From positions 1-64,000 of the forward strand of contig NZ_JAUSVB010000003.1 of NCBI RefSeq assembly GCF_030814415.1: DNA of 64,000 nucleotides, given 5' to 3'. Numbering within the stretch: the stretch's first letter is position 1; each line of letters starts with the position of its first letter. Shown here piece after piece: positions 16,599 to 24,904 of the stretch. A program made the translations under genes and the position numbers. The notes under the pieces are model-generated. The model searched no databases and was not told the DNA's origin. It saw nothing but the letters and a program-made list of their open reading frames with translations. The stretch is from Cellulomonas humilata (lineage in GTDB: Bacteria; Actinomycetota; Actinomycetes; Actinomycetales; Cellulomonadaceae).

Positions 16599-18212
16599 TC
16601 AAGTCCTCGTCCCGCCGCTGGCGACGGAAGGGCCCGGGCCTACGCCGTCACGGCCGCCGCCAGGTTGCGCCGGTGCGCTGCCTGTCCCGCCGGGGGCGGG
16701 GGAGCCCCCGGTGGTGCCGCTTCCCGGGGCTCCCGGTCGGCCGCTAGAGCCGCCTGTGCCTGTGCCGCCGGAGCCCCCGGTGCCCGAACCGGCACCGCCG
16801 GTGCCCGTACCGGGCTGTACATCGCCGGCAGTGCCTGTACGGCTGCCGGCACCGGGTGCACCCGCGCCACCGGGTGCACCCGCGCCACCGGGTGCCCCCG
16901 CGCTACCGGGTGCCCCCGCGCTACCGGTTGCGCCGGGCAAGCCGGACCTCGCGGGAGCGGCGGGCTGTGTCGGCGGACGCAGCGCGCTGTCAAGCCGCTC
17001 AGCGCGTGCCTTCCGCTCGGCGGACCTGGCTGCCGTCTGGGCGTCCCGTCTGCGGGCGCTGGTCTCCACTTCGGCATTGGGGTTCAGGGTGTTAACCCGG
17101 ATCCGATCGGCATCCGCACCGGTCGCGAGCCGATCCAGAGGGACGTAGTCGGTGCGGAAGACCAGCTCGACGCCACTGTCGAGGTCGACCGAGGTGTTCA
17201 TCTCCTCGCTGGTGCTGGTGCGGTCCGTCGTGACGTAGCCGATGGTGTTCTGCACCTTCGCCTCGACTCCCCAGGGGCCGAATTTCGCGCCGACGCCGCC
17301 TTCCACGGTGTTGCGCAGATCGAACTGCGATTCCTTGTCGTTCTGCGCCGCGCTGCTGGTGTCGATGTGGAACCGCATCGAGGCGTTGAGCCGACCGCTC
17401 TCGATGACGATGCGCTGCAGGCCCATCTGCACCATGGTGGCCAGGAGCTGCTGGCGGTTGCGCGCCAAGGCCTGCCGGACGAGTGGCAGCAGCCCTTCCG
17501 GGTCACCAGCAGAGATGGTGTCGCCCTCGGGCACGCCGAGCGCGGTGCGCAGCGCTGCCTCGCTGGGTGGGCTGGAACCGGGGCGCAAAACCAGCCGGGT
17601 GCTGGCGTCCCGCTCCGCCTGGATCTCCGCCTGGCGCTCCCGCCGCTCCTCGGGGTCGAGGCCGGTGAGGTCGTCGGCATCGGCATCCTCCTCGGCGCCC
17701 TCGATCACGTAGCTGCTGGGGAAGCGCTCGGCCAACCACTGTCGAGCACCGGAGACGCCGACGTTGCTGTCGGCAAAGCCCTCGGTCGTCTGCGCGACGT
17801 TGCGGATCAGGTCTACGAACGCGGTCAGCTGTTGCTGGTTGGAGTCGTTCATCGCCTTAAACACACCGGTGATCAGCTCGGTAACGAAACGCGGGAACGA
17901 GACGGCGTCGAGCGTGTCGCGCGTGGTCCGGGCAAGTCGGTCGGTGGCGACGCCGGAGAACTCCGACCCCGCGCTCAGTCCCCGGGAGACCACCGTCGGC
18001 GGACGTCGCCCCGCCACCTCGGCGTTGTCGAGCGCCGTCGATCCGATGCGCGCCAGCGCCCCAGCCAGCTCACGCCTCGTGCCGTCGTCGAGCGCCGCGA
18101 AGCCACGCTCGGTCGAGAGCAGCTCGCGCACGCCGACGCGCGCGTCCTGGCGGGGCACGGGACCGGCCGACCGGACGGGCGGTGCCGACGGAACGCGCGC
18201 CGTCGCGGTCAT
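16599..18212 (-). CDS. Cluster paralogue 1: unrecognised subunit family with collagen-like tail
   Basis: 537 residues from the ATG at 18212, which overlaps the upstream stop by one base. One of four paralogues in this cluster (also 19175, 20464, 27464). The shared order is: a helical segment (FPRFVTELITGVFKAM, QQLTAFVDLIRNVAQTT), a WLAERFP stretch, a signature ARNRQQLLATMVQMGLQRIV followed by a beta-rich domain, and a closing motif VFRTDYVPLDRLAT. Unique here is a C-terminal ~100-residue Gly/Pro/Thr-rich tail with collagen-like G-A-P/G-S-A triplets, encoded by an 18-base DNA repeat. No signal peptide or catalytic motif. Function unknown; a structural, self-assembling subunit is one possibility. 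Confidence 0.8.
   Translation of the reverse strand: MTATARVPSAPPVRSAGPVPRQDARVGVRELLSTERGFAALDDGTRRELAGALARIGSTALDNAEVAGRRPPTVVSRGLSAGSEFSGVATDRLARTTRDTLDAVSFPRFVTELITGVFKAMNDSNQQQLTAFVDLIRNVAQTTEGFADSNVGVSGARQWLAERFPSSYVIEGAEEDADADDLTGLDPEERRERQAEIQAERDASTRLVLRPGSSPPSEAALRTALGVPEGDTISAGDPEGLLPLVRQALARNRQQLLATMVQMGLQRIVIESGRLNASMRFHIDTSSAAQNDKESQFDLRNTVEGGVGAKFGPWGVEAKVQNTIGYVTTDRTSTSEEMNTSVDLDSGVELVFRTDYVPLDRLATGADADRIRVNTLNPNAEVETSARRRDAQTAARSAERKARAERLDSALRPPTQPAAPARSGLPGATGSAGAPGSAGAPGGAGAPGGAGAPGAGSRTGTAGDVQPGTGTGGAGSGTGGSGGTGTGGSSGRPGAPGSGTTGGSPAPGGTGSAPAQPGGGRDGVGPGPSVASGGTRT
16851..16922 (-). repeat. 18-bp tandem repeat (four copies) coding for collagen-like residues
   Basis: ACCGGGTGCACCCGCGCC occurs at 16851 and 16869 and, with two substitutions, at 16887 and 16905; a degenerate fifth copy follows. 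It encodes repeated Gly-Ala-Pro/Gly-Gly-Ala triplets in the tail of the gene at 16599-18212. Copy number is likely to vary between strains. Confidence 0.9.
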
Positions 18213-19171
18213 CAGGCCCCCAGCATCGACCAGGGCGAGGTCGGCGAGGGCGGCCGCGCGGGCGCCGCGGGAGCGTGGGCCACGCCGATGTCGAGCGTCG
18301 CCTCGAGCCACTCGATCGCCGCGCCGACCACCGGGTGCCCGATCGCGACCAGGGCACCGCTGGGGCCGCCGAGCTGGTCCGAGACCTCGGCGAGCCAGGC
18401 GATGACCGTCATGCCCGCCTTGCCGCGTCTGACGTGGGGCCCAGGTGGGTTGACCGGCTGGCGCGTGAGTCGTGCGACAGCGGAGACGACACCCCAGACG
18501 TCGCGCGCCCCGAGGACCCCCTGCAGGTCGGGATGACCGATGATCGCGAAGGCCTGCTTGAGAGCGGCGAGGATCTCGCCCGCCATGAACGCGGTGATAC
18601 CGCCGCCGGCGTCGCCGAGGTTCTCCGTCAACGCCCGTGCGGCCCGGCGCACCCGCGCCTGCTGCATGCTGCCGCCGTAGGGGTCACCGGTCGGGATCTC
18701 GTCGAGCTTGTAGAGCGCCTCGCACAGCTCCAGCATGCGGTCCTCGAACTGGAGGTTCGGGTCGGCATCTGCTGCCACGGGGCCCGGTGCAGTTCCGAAG
18801 AGCCGGGAGAAGAAGGCGGAGCGCTCTCCGGCGTCGACCCTCTCGTGACGGCGCCGCCACCAGTCTGCGAGCAGCGGCTGCGCCCCGCCGGGATCGATGC
18901 GGATCGAGCCGGTGGAGGCGAGGCCTGCCAGCGCCTCGACCGACGCGATCACGCCCGCCGACTCGATGTCGGCGGCGAGGTAGAGCGCGGCGAGGGCGCG
19001 CAGCTGTGCGGCGTCGATGTGCTGGGCGACCGGCTCGGGAATGTCGATGTCGCCCAGCTGGTCGAGTGCGACGGTGAGGTGAGGTGCCGTCGCGCGCGCC
19101 AGCAGTCGCTCGCTCGCGGAGAGCGCGAATGCGAGCAGGGCGTCGGCGACGGGAGCGATCGCGGCCGCCAT
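18212..19171 (-). CDS. Cluster protein with domain shared with the large protein at 21875-24850
   Basis: 319 residues, Ala/Leu-rich and mostly helical. The C-terminal ~150 residues (QARVRRAARALTENLG, GVLGARDVWGVVSAVA, MTVIAWLAEVS, GAAIEWLEATLD) match the middle of the 991-codon frame upstream (QQVRKAARDLASNLSL, YGAKDMWQVVDQVA, AIITAWLANN). The shared domain therefore appears twice in the cluster. No catalytic motif, signal or membrane span. Three bases separate it from the preceding gene and it overlaps the next, so it is translated from one polycistronic message. Function unknown. Confidence 0.75.
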   Translation of the reverse strand: MAAAIAPVADALLAFALSASERLLARATAPHLTVALDQLGDIDIPEPVAQHIDAAQLRALAALYLAADIESAGVIASVEALAGLASTGSIRIDPGGAQPLLADWWRRRHERVDAGERSAFFSRLFGTAPGPVAADADPNLQFEDRMLELCEALYKLDEIPTGDPYGGSMQQARVRRAARALTENLGDAGGGITAFMAGEILAALKQAFAIIGHPDLQGVLGARDVWGVVSAVARLTRQPVNPPGPHVRRGKAGMTVIAWLAEVSDQLGGPSGALVAIGHPVVGAAIEWLEATLDIGVAHAPAAPARPPSPTSPWSMLGA

Positions 19172-19174
19172 GGC

Positions 19175-20467
19175 TCATCCCGTCCCACGAGCCGGAGTGG
19201 TCGCCCCGTTGGGGTTGTAGGGCGTGCTGTTGCCCTGGATGACCGACATCATCTCCGGTGTCGCCATCTTCTCCAGTGGCAGGTAGTCGCTCTTGAAGTT
19301 CACGCGGACGTCCCCCGAGAGCTTGGCCTTGACCTCGGCTCTGGACTCGCTGCTCTCATCGACAGCCGACCCGACCGTGGCGACGTGCTCCTGCTCGCCC
19401 TCGAAGGCGGCGCTCGCCGAGTAGGGCGTGTACCAGCTGCCGTACTCGGCCTTGATGCTCTGCTTGTAGCGCTGCGCCTCGCTGTCGTGCATGGAGGCGG
19501 TGTAATTGCGCTTGGCCTTGTCGCTCGCACGCATGTCGAACACGACCTTGGCATTGATCGAGCCGTCGGTGATGACGATGCGGTTGATGCCCAGCATGAC
19601 CATGGAGGACAGGAGCTGCTGGCGTGACTTCGCCATCTGCAGCCGGGCCGCCGTCACGAGCCGGAGCTCGGCGTCGGCGTCGGACAGGTCGGTGACCGGG
19701 GGATTGACGTTCATCTCGCGGCTGATCTCGGCGAGACGCACCGCCGCGTTGTCGCCGCGGGCCGTCATCCGCGGATCCGGCTGCTCACCTTGCTCCCCCT
19801 CCGCGAAGGCGTCCGCGGTGGTGTCGGTGCCGACCGCGAGCACATCGGGATAGGCATCGGCGAGGTAGTCGCGGCCGGCGGCCTCACCGATGTTGTCGCG
19901 CATGAACTGGTCGGTCGTCTTGGCGACGTTGGCGATCAGCTCGCCGTACGCGCGCATCTGCTCGATCGAGCTCTCGACGATCGCCTGGAAGACGTTTTTG
20001 ATCAAGCCTCCTACGAACTTCGGGAAGTCCACTTTCCGCACGAGCTCGCCGAACTGCTCGACACCCTCGCGCACGGCGCCGGCGTCGAACTGCGCTCCGG
20101 CGAAGCCAGGACTCTGCGAGAGCTGGCGCTTGGTCGCCTCGACCGGATCGTCCGCAAGCGTCCGGGCGATCGGTGCGGTCGCCGGCAGCGAGGATGCGGC
20201 GGAGCGAGAGGGGTCACCGCTGGCCTCGCGCGCCGCCACCTCGCTGCGCACGCCGTTGGGATCGGTCATGTACGAGAGCACCCGGACCGTGTCCCCGGCG
20301 ATCCTGCGCCGCTCCTCCTCGGGCAGGCTCAGGAAGGCGGGAGTGCGCATCAGGAGCTGGAAGACCTCGGGCCGTGCCGCCTCGATGGCGGCCGCGCTGG
20401 TCGGCGGGGGCGCTGCCAGTGTCGTGTGCGGCGGGAGGTTGACGACGCCGGTGTCCATCCGGCTCAC
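19175..20467 (-). CDS. Cluster paralogue 2: unrecognised subunit family
   Basis: 430 residues from a GTG at 20467 overlapping the previous stop (GTGA); an ATG three codons in is the alternative. Core motifs of the family are FPKFVGGLIKNVFQAIV, SSIEQMRAYGELIANVA, DYLADAYP, MAKSRQQLLSSMVMLGINRI and VNFKSDYLPLEKMAT. An N-terminal ~120-residue helical, Pro-rich part precedes the core (contains FLSLPEEERRRIAGDT), matching the same position in the 20464 paralogue. The beta-rich part after the RQQLL motif is rich in Ser/Tyr. Tail short (NPNGATTPARGTG). Function unknown. Confidence 0.8.
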   Translation of the reverse strand: MSRMDTGVVNLPPHTTLAAPPPTSAAAIEAARPEVFQLLMRTPAFLSLPEEERRRIAGDTVRVLSYMTDPNGVRSEVAAREASGDPSRSAASSLPATAPIARTLADDPVEATKRQLSQSPGFAGAQFDAGAVREGVEQFGELVRKVDFPKFVGGLIKNVFQAIVESSIEQMRAYGELIANVAKTTDQFMRDNIGEAAGRDYLADAYPDVLAVGTDTTADAFAEGEQGEQPDPRMTARGDNAAVRLAEISREMNVNPPVTDLSDADAELRLVTAARLQMAKSRQQLLSSMVMLGINRIVITDGSINAKVVFDMRASDKAKRNYTASMHDSEAQRYKQSIKAEYGSWYTPYSASAAFEGEQEHVATVGSAVDESSESRAEVKAKLSGDVRVNFKSDYLPLEKMATPEMMSVIQGNSTPYNPNGATTPARGTG

Positions 20468-21843
20468 CCCTGACCGGCGGGCTGGGTGGGAGTCGAGGGA
20501 GCGGTTCCCGGCGGGGGCGCGACGGTGCCGGCCGTGGTCGAAGCGCCAGGCGCGGCCGTGCCGGGTGCCGGCGCCTTGGGGCTCGGCACGACGTTCGGGT
20601 CTGCGGGCGTGGCGTTCCCCTGGATCGTGGCGATCATCTGCGGGGTCGCCATGCGGTCCAGCGGGAGGTAGTCGCTCTTGAAGTTGACGTCGACTGCGCC
20701 GGTGAGCTGGATCTTGGTCTGCAGCGCCGCGTCCGAGGTCTCGGACGCGGAGGTCTGTGCCGTGATGATCGGCTTGTTCTCGTACTTGTACTCGCCCTTG
20801 GCGAAGTAGTCGGCGTCGTACTGGGAGTCGCCGTCGCTGCGGCTCCTGCTGGTGGTGCCGCCCTGGTCGTATTTGCCCTCGCCCGCGTAGGTCGTCTGGA
20901 CCCTGCCGTCCTTGTCGCGAGCCACGTCCATGGCCGTCGCGCTGCGTCGCCGCGTGAGCCGGTCCTGCGAGCGGACGTCGTAGATGATCTTCGCCGAGAT
21001 GCGCCCGTCGGTGACGACGATCCGGTTGATCCCCATCAGGACGAGGCTGGCCATGAGCTGCTGGCGCTGGCGTGCGAGCTGGATGCGGCTGTTCTCCACG
21101 AGCGCCTTCTCGACGTTCTCGTCCGACAGGTCCAGGCTCTTGAGCGAGCCGTTCTCGAACTCGAGCTTGTTGTTGACCCGCTGGAGCGCGTCGGCCTCGT
21201 CGACTCCGTCGCGCAGCTTCAGCCGGGGCTCAGCGCTGTCGCCCCACTCGTCGGTGCCGATCTCGAAGAGGTCGGGGAACTGGTCGACCATGTTGTCCCG
21301 GCCCTGGTTCGGTGAGACGTGGTCGTCCATGAACTGGTGCAGCGACTGGGCGACCGCCGCGATCATGTCCTGGTAGGCCCGCATCTGCTCGATCGAGCTC
21401 TTGACGATCGAGCTGAAGACGCCCTCGATGAGGCCGGCGACGAACGTGGGGAACTTGACCTCGCGCAAGAGCAGGCCGGCGACCGCGGCGCCTTCCCGCG
21501 CTGCGTTCGCCTGATAAGGGCCCCCGCCGACGGCGTCGACCGCAGCCACGCGCTCACCCCAGGTCGCCTCGGGTGCCGAGGCGTCGCCGTCGGCCAGTGC
21601 CCGTGCCGGCGCGTTGGCGAGTCCTTGCGGTATCCGGTTGCCCTGGATGCCTTCCGGCCGTGCCAGGTAGTCCGCGATCAGCGCGGTGTTCTTGGCGATC
21701 TCCTTCTGGTCCTCGGGCGGGAGGGCGCGGAACGCCTCTGCCTGGGTGAGTATCTGCGCGACGCCGTGCCGCACGACCGGGTCCGGGACCGGGAGGGTAG
21801 GTCGTTGTGCCGGCGGCGGTGCGAGGGCGGTGGGGACGGACAT
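20464..21843 (-). CDS. Cluster paralogue 3: unrecognised subunit family
   Basis: 459 residues. Closest to the 19175 gene: it shares FRALPPEDQKEIAKNT in the N-terminal part, FPTFVAGLIEGVFSSIVKSS, EQMRAYQDMIAAVAQS, LARQRQQLMASLVLMGINRI, VNFKSDYLPLDRMATPQM and TIQGNATPADPN. The part between the RQQL motif and the last motif is hydrophilic and charged (DKDGRVQTTYAGEGKYDQGG), suggesting a surface-exposed variable region. The tail is Pro/Thr/Ala-rich. Tandem position and similarity indicate duplication followed by divergence. Function unknown. Confidence 0.8.
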   Translation of the reverse strand: MSVPTALAPPPAQRPTLPVPDPVVRHGVAQILTQAEAFRALPPEDQKEIAKNTALIADYLARPEGIQGNRIPQGLANAPARALADGDASAPEATWGERVAAVDAVGGGPYQANAAREGAAVAGLLLREVKFPTFVAGLIEGVFSSIVKSSIEQMRAYQDMIAAVAQSLHQFMDDHVSPNQGRDNMVDQFPDLFEIGTDEWGDSAEPRLKLRDGVDEADALQRVNNKLEFENGSLKSLDLSDENVEKALVENSRIQLARQRQQLMASLVLMGINRIVVTDGRISAKIIYDVRSQDRLTRRRSATAMDVARDKDGRVQTTYAGEGKYDQGGTTSRSRSDGDSQYDADYFAKGEYKYENKPIITAQTSASETSDAALQTKIQLTGAVDVNFKSDYLPLDRMATPQMIATIQGNATPADPNVVPSPKAPAPGTAAPGASTTAGTVAPPPGTAPSTPTQPAGQG

Positions 21844-21874
21844 GATGTGGCCTTCCGAGACTGGGGGAGGGGCG

Positions 21875-24850
21875 TCACACGGCCAGCGGCAACGCGGCCT
21901 GGGGCAGCTCGAACTCGATCGGGCGCAGGTAGAGACTGACGCGCGGCGGGAAGCGGGCGTCGGTACGCAGGCTGATGATCGAGAAGCGCCCCGGCCAGTG
22001 CTCGTCCTCGGGGGTGAAGGCTCCCATCCAGCGCTCGAGCGCCGCGAGCCCCCTCGGCCTCTCCGCCAGCCCCATCGTCAAGAGGCTGAGGAAGCTGGGC
22101 GGCACGTCGGGGATCGCCGACAGCAGCAGGTAGATCTCGACCTCCGGACCTGCCGGACCGTCGCCGAAGGCCAGCAGGGCGCTGTCCGGTGGCAGGTCGA
22201 ACCGCCCTCCGAGCACGAGGCCGAAGAGCTGCATGATCGCCGGCAGACGTTGGCCCAGGCCCAGCGCGTCCATCACGGGCTGGAGGTCGGTCAGCCGCAA
22301 GGCCTGGGTGCTCGCGAACGTGAGCCGCTGCCCGCCGACGTCACGTTGTGCGGCGAGCGTGGTGAACAGCGGACGCAGACCGGGCACCAGCTCCAACGCC
22401 GCCCGGACGACTCGTTGCAGGCCGAACGGCAGGTCGTCGATCGCGCCCTGCCCGCCCGGAAGCTCGTAGAAGACCTTTGAGGCGTAGAGACCGTCGCGGT
22501 CGTAGCTCGAGCCGAAGAAGGCGCCGTAGTCCAGCTTCCCACCGTGGGCGAAGCCCCGGTACGGCTCGGAGGCATGGTCGAACCAGTAGAGGGCGTCGCC
22601 ACCCATGCAGCCGCGGATCAGGCGGCGCATCTCGCGGGTCGACTCGTCACGCCGGTCGACCGAGCTCGCCTCGGGAGGCAGAGGTTCGATGGTGAAGCGC
22701 ACCGTGCCGGGCTGGGACTCGGAGAAGCTCGGTTCGAACGGCGCCCCCATCGGCATGAGCGCGTTGTCGCGATAGGCATCGGCTGGGTACTGGAAGGTGC
22801 GCATGAACAGGTCACGCGAGGGTGCGTAGGGATCGGCGGTGCCGAGCGAGCGGCCCGCGGTCCTGAGCCGTCGCTCGACCTTCCCGAGCAGCGGCTCCTG
22901 GTCTGGATCGAATGGCATGTCGTCTCCTGTGACAAGAGGGCTGGAAGGTGCTCCGGCGTCAGTAGGCCCGAGCGTGCCCGTTGCCGTTGAAGCCGGCGGG
23001 ACGGGACGGTGCATACCCGTGGGCGAGCCCGACTCCGAGGTCGAGGTCGAGGTCGTCGAGCATCTCGCGGCCATGGCCGGGATAGGGATGGGCTTCGACG
23101 TCATCGTGGGCGACTGGCGGGGCTGCTGGCTGAGCTTCTCGACCTCGCTGTCCGGCGTGGCGGTGTCGGCGAGCCACAGCTCGCAGGCGTTGACCAGGTC
23201 GTAGTCGTTCGGGTTCTTGGTCGCCTTGTGGTCGGACGCGACCGGCGGGTTGCGGACCACGTCGATGTCGAGCAGAGGGCCGGTCGACCGGTTGATCCGG
23301 TGGACGTTGTTGGCCAGCCACGCGGTGATGATGGCGCCGCACGTCGCCAGGGTGCGGTAGCGCGAGCTGGTCTTGGCACCGCCGAGGTCGTAGGTCGCGA
23401 CCTGATCGACGACCTGCCACATGTCCTTCGCGCCGTAGCAGGCGCGGATCTCGGGATCCTGCAGCAGCTTGATCATGCGTGTGACCTGGTCCGCCACCTC
23501 ACGCGCGGCGTAGTGGGCCATGCCGTAGCCGTGGAGCGAGAGGTTGGAGGCGAGGTCGCGCGCGGCCTTGCGTACCTGCTGGTGACTGATGGGGCTGGGC
23601 GTCGCCGACCGCAGGAGCGAGTCCACCTCGTTCTGGCGGATGAACGAGGAGACCGACGAGACGAAGCGGATCCACAGGTCGTTGAAGTCCCGGTTCACCA
23701 TGCCACTCGGGTCACCGCCGGGGACGCCGAGCGTGATCGCCGTGAAGTTGCGCCTCTCCTGCTCGCTCATCCGGTTCGGGGCCTCGCGCCAGTACCGGTA
23801 CAACTGCTGACCGGCCTCGCCCGGCCCGATCGGGAGCACGCCGGCCTGGAACTGCTCCACGATGCGGTCGACGACCTGGAAGACCTTGAGCTCCTCGAAC
23901 ATCGTCGAGATGATCATGGGTCCCATCACCCGGACGTTCTCCTCCATGATGTTCTCGTCCTGGATCTGGTCCAGGTCGGGCAGGTCGACGTCCCGCTCGG
24001 CGATGCGGTCCTCGGTACCCACGTTCTGGACGCTGTCGAGCATCTCGTTAATGCGGCGGCGCAGCTGGGGCTCGTTCCCGTCCACCCTCGCCTTGGCGAG
24101 CTTGCGCATGACCCGAGCGAACTCATCGCAGCGGACGGCAGGCGTGGCGCCTCCCGCTCCGTCGGGATCGCCTTCCTGGGCCAGCAGCACGAGGACCTTG
24201 TCCGCCAGGGCGCTGTAACTGCGGGCTTCGCCGAGAGCACGGAAGAACTCCTGGGTGAAGGCGGGTCCGTCCGGGTGCTCCCACTCGGGGTAGACCGTCT
24301 TCTTCGTCGTCTTCTTGGTGCTCTTGCTCTTCTTGGCCTTCCGAGTACTGCCAGGATCCTCCGTGCCGGTCTTGTTGCCGAGCTGCGCGACGGTCTTCAC
24401 CGGGGGCGGGCTGGCGCCGTCGACGATGAGCAGGCCCAGCGTCAGGGCGGTCAGCATGATGGGTGGGGCAACAGCGGGCGACTTCTTCTTCTTCGCCGCT
24501 CGGGCGACTGCCCTTTCTACGTTGTCGACGTCGACGTACGGCTGAAAGAGGAGTACGCCGTCTTCTTGGGTCCGCAGCTCGGGGTCGATGAGCTTCTGCA
24601 CGTTCAGCAGCGTTCGGGTGGCGACGAAGAGCGGGTCGCAGACCTCGCGCCTCCGTCCACCGGTGCGGCTGGTGTCCAGCTCGGTGATGACCGACTCCGA
24701 CAGGCGGAGTTCCTTCTTCTCCGCATCGCTGAGCGCGCGCTTGGTCTTGACCTGCTTGAGCCGTGCGACGGTGTTCACGTGCGCGTCGTGGGCCCGGGTC
24801 TCGCGTTCGGCGAGGTCGGTGAAACGGGTCGTCGGATCGATAGTGGTCAC
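21875..24850 (-). CDS. Large cluster protein; probably two genes joined by a frameshift near 23110
   Basis: The frame from the GTG at 24850 (GAGGAG upstream) is open for 991 codons. The N-terminal ~590 residues are helical, with a Lys-rich stretch (AKKSKSTKKTTKKT) and a domain shared with the 18212 gene. Between about 23120 and 22960 the frame becomes an implausible Ser/Thr/Pro string, while the alternative frame reads naturally (AHPYPGHGREMLDDL, LGVGLAHGYAPSRPAGFNG) and stops at 22959. An ATG at 22918 behind CAGGAG then opens the remaining 347 residues, which have their own compact domain (ALYWFDHASEPYRGF, LYASKVFYELPGG, RVSLYLRPIEFEL). I therefore suspect a first protein of ~620 residues and a second one from 22918. 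The second half faintly recalls the beta/alpha barrel of ABBA prenyltransferases, which I do not rely on. Confidence 0.7.
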   Translation of the reverse strand: MTTIDPTTRFTDLAERETRAHDAHVNTVARLKQVKTKRALSDAEKKELRLSESVITELDTSRTGGRRREVCDPLFVATRTLLNVQKLIDPELRTQEDGVLLFQPYVDVDNVERAVARAAKKKKSPAVAPPIMLTALTLGLLIVDGASPPPVKTVAQLGNKTGTEDPGSTRKAKKSKSTKKTTKKTVYPEWEHPDGPAFTQEFFRALGEARSYSALADKVLVLLAQEGDPDGAGGATPAVRCDEFARVMRKLAKARVDGNEPQLRRRINEMLDSVQNVGTEDRIAERDVDLPDLDQIQDENIMEENVRVMGPMIISTMFEELKVFQVVDRIVEQFQAGVLPIGPGEAGQQLYRYWREAPNRMSEQERRNFTAITLGVPGGDPSGMVNRDFNDLWIRFVSSVSSFIRQNEVDSLLRSATPSPISHQQVRKAARDLASNLSLHGYGMAHYAAREVADQVTRMIKLLQDPEIRACYGAKDMWQVVDQVATYDLGGAKTSSRYRTLATCGAIITAWLANNVHRINRSTGPLLDIDVVRNPPVASDHKATKNPNDYDLVNACELWLADTATPDSEVEKLSQQPRQSPTMTSKPIPIPAMAARCSTTSTSTSESGSPTGMHRPVPPASTATGTLGPTDAGAPSSPLVTGDDMPFDPDQEPLLGKVERRLRTAGRSLGTADPYAPSRDLFMRTFQYPADAYRDNALMPMGAPFEPSFSESQPGTVRFTIEPLPPEASSVDRRDESTREMRRLIRGCMGGDALYWFDHASEPYRGFAHGGKLDYGAFFGSSYDRDGLYASKVFYELPGGQGAIDDLPFGLQRVVRAALELVPGLRPLFTTLAAQRDVGGQRLTFASTQALRLTDLQPVMDALGLGQRLPAIMQLFGLVLGGRFDLPPDSALLAFGDGPAGPEVEIYLLLSAIPDVPPSFLSLLTMGLAERPRGLAALERWMGAFTPEDEHWPGRFSIISLRTDARFPPRVSLYLRPIEFELPQAALPLAV

Positions 24851-24904
24851 GGCTCTGGACTCCTCGCTGGGTGTGGCTCTCGGTGGTCGGGTTGTGGCAT
24901 GGCG

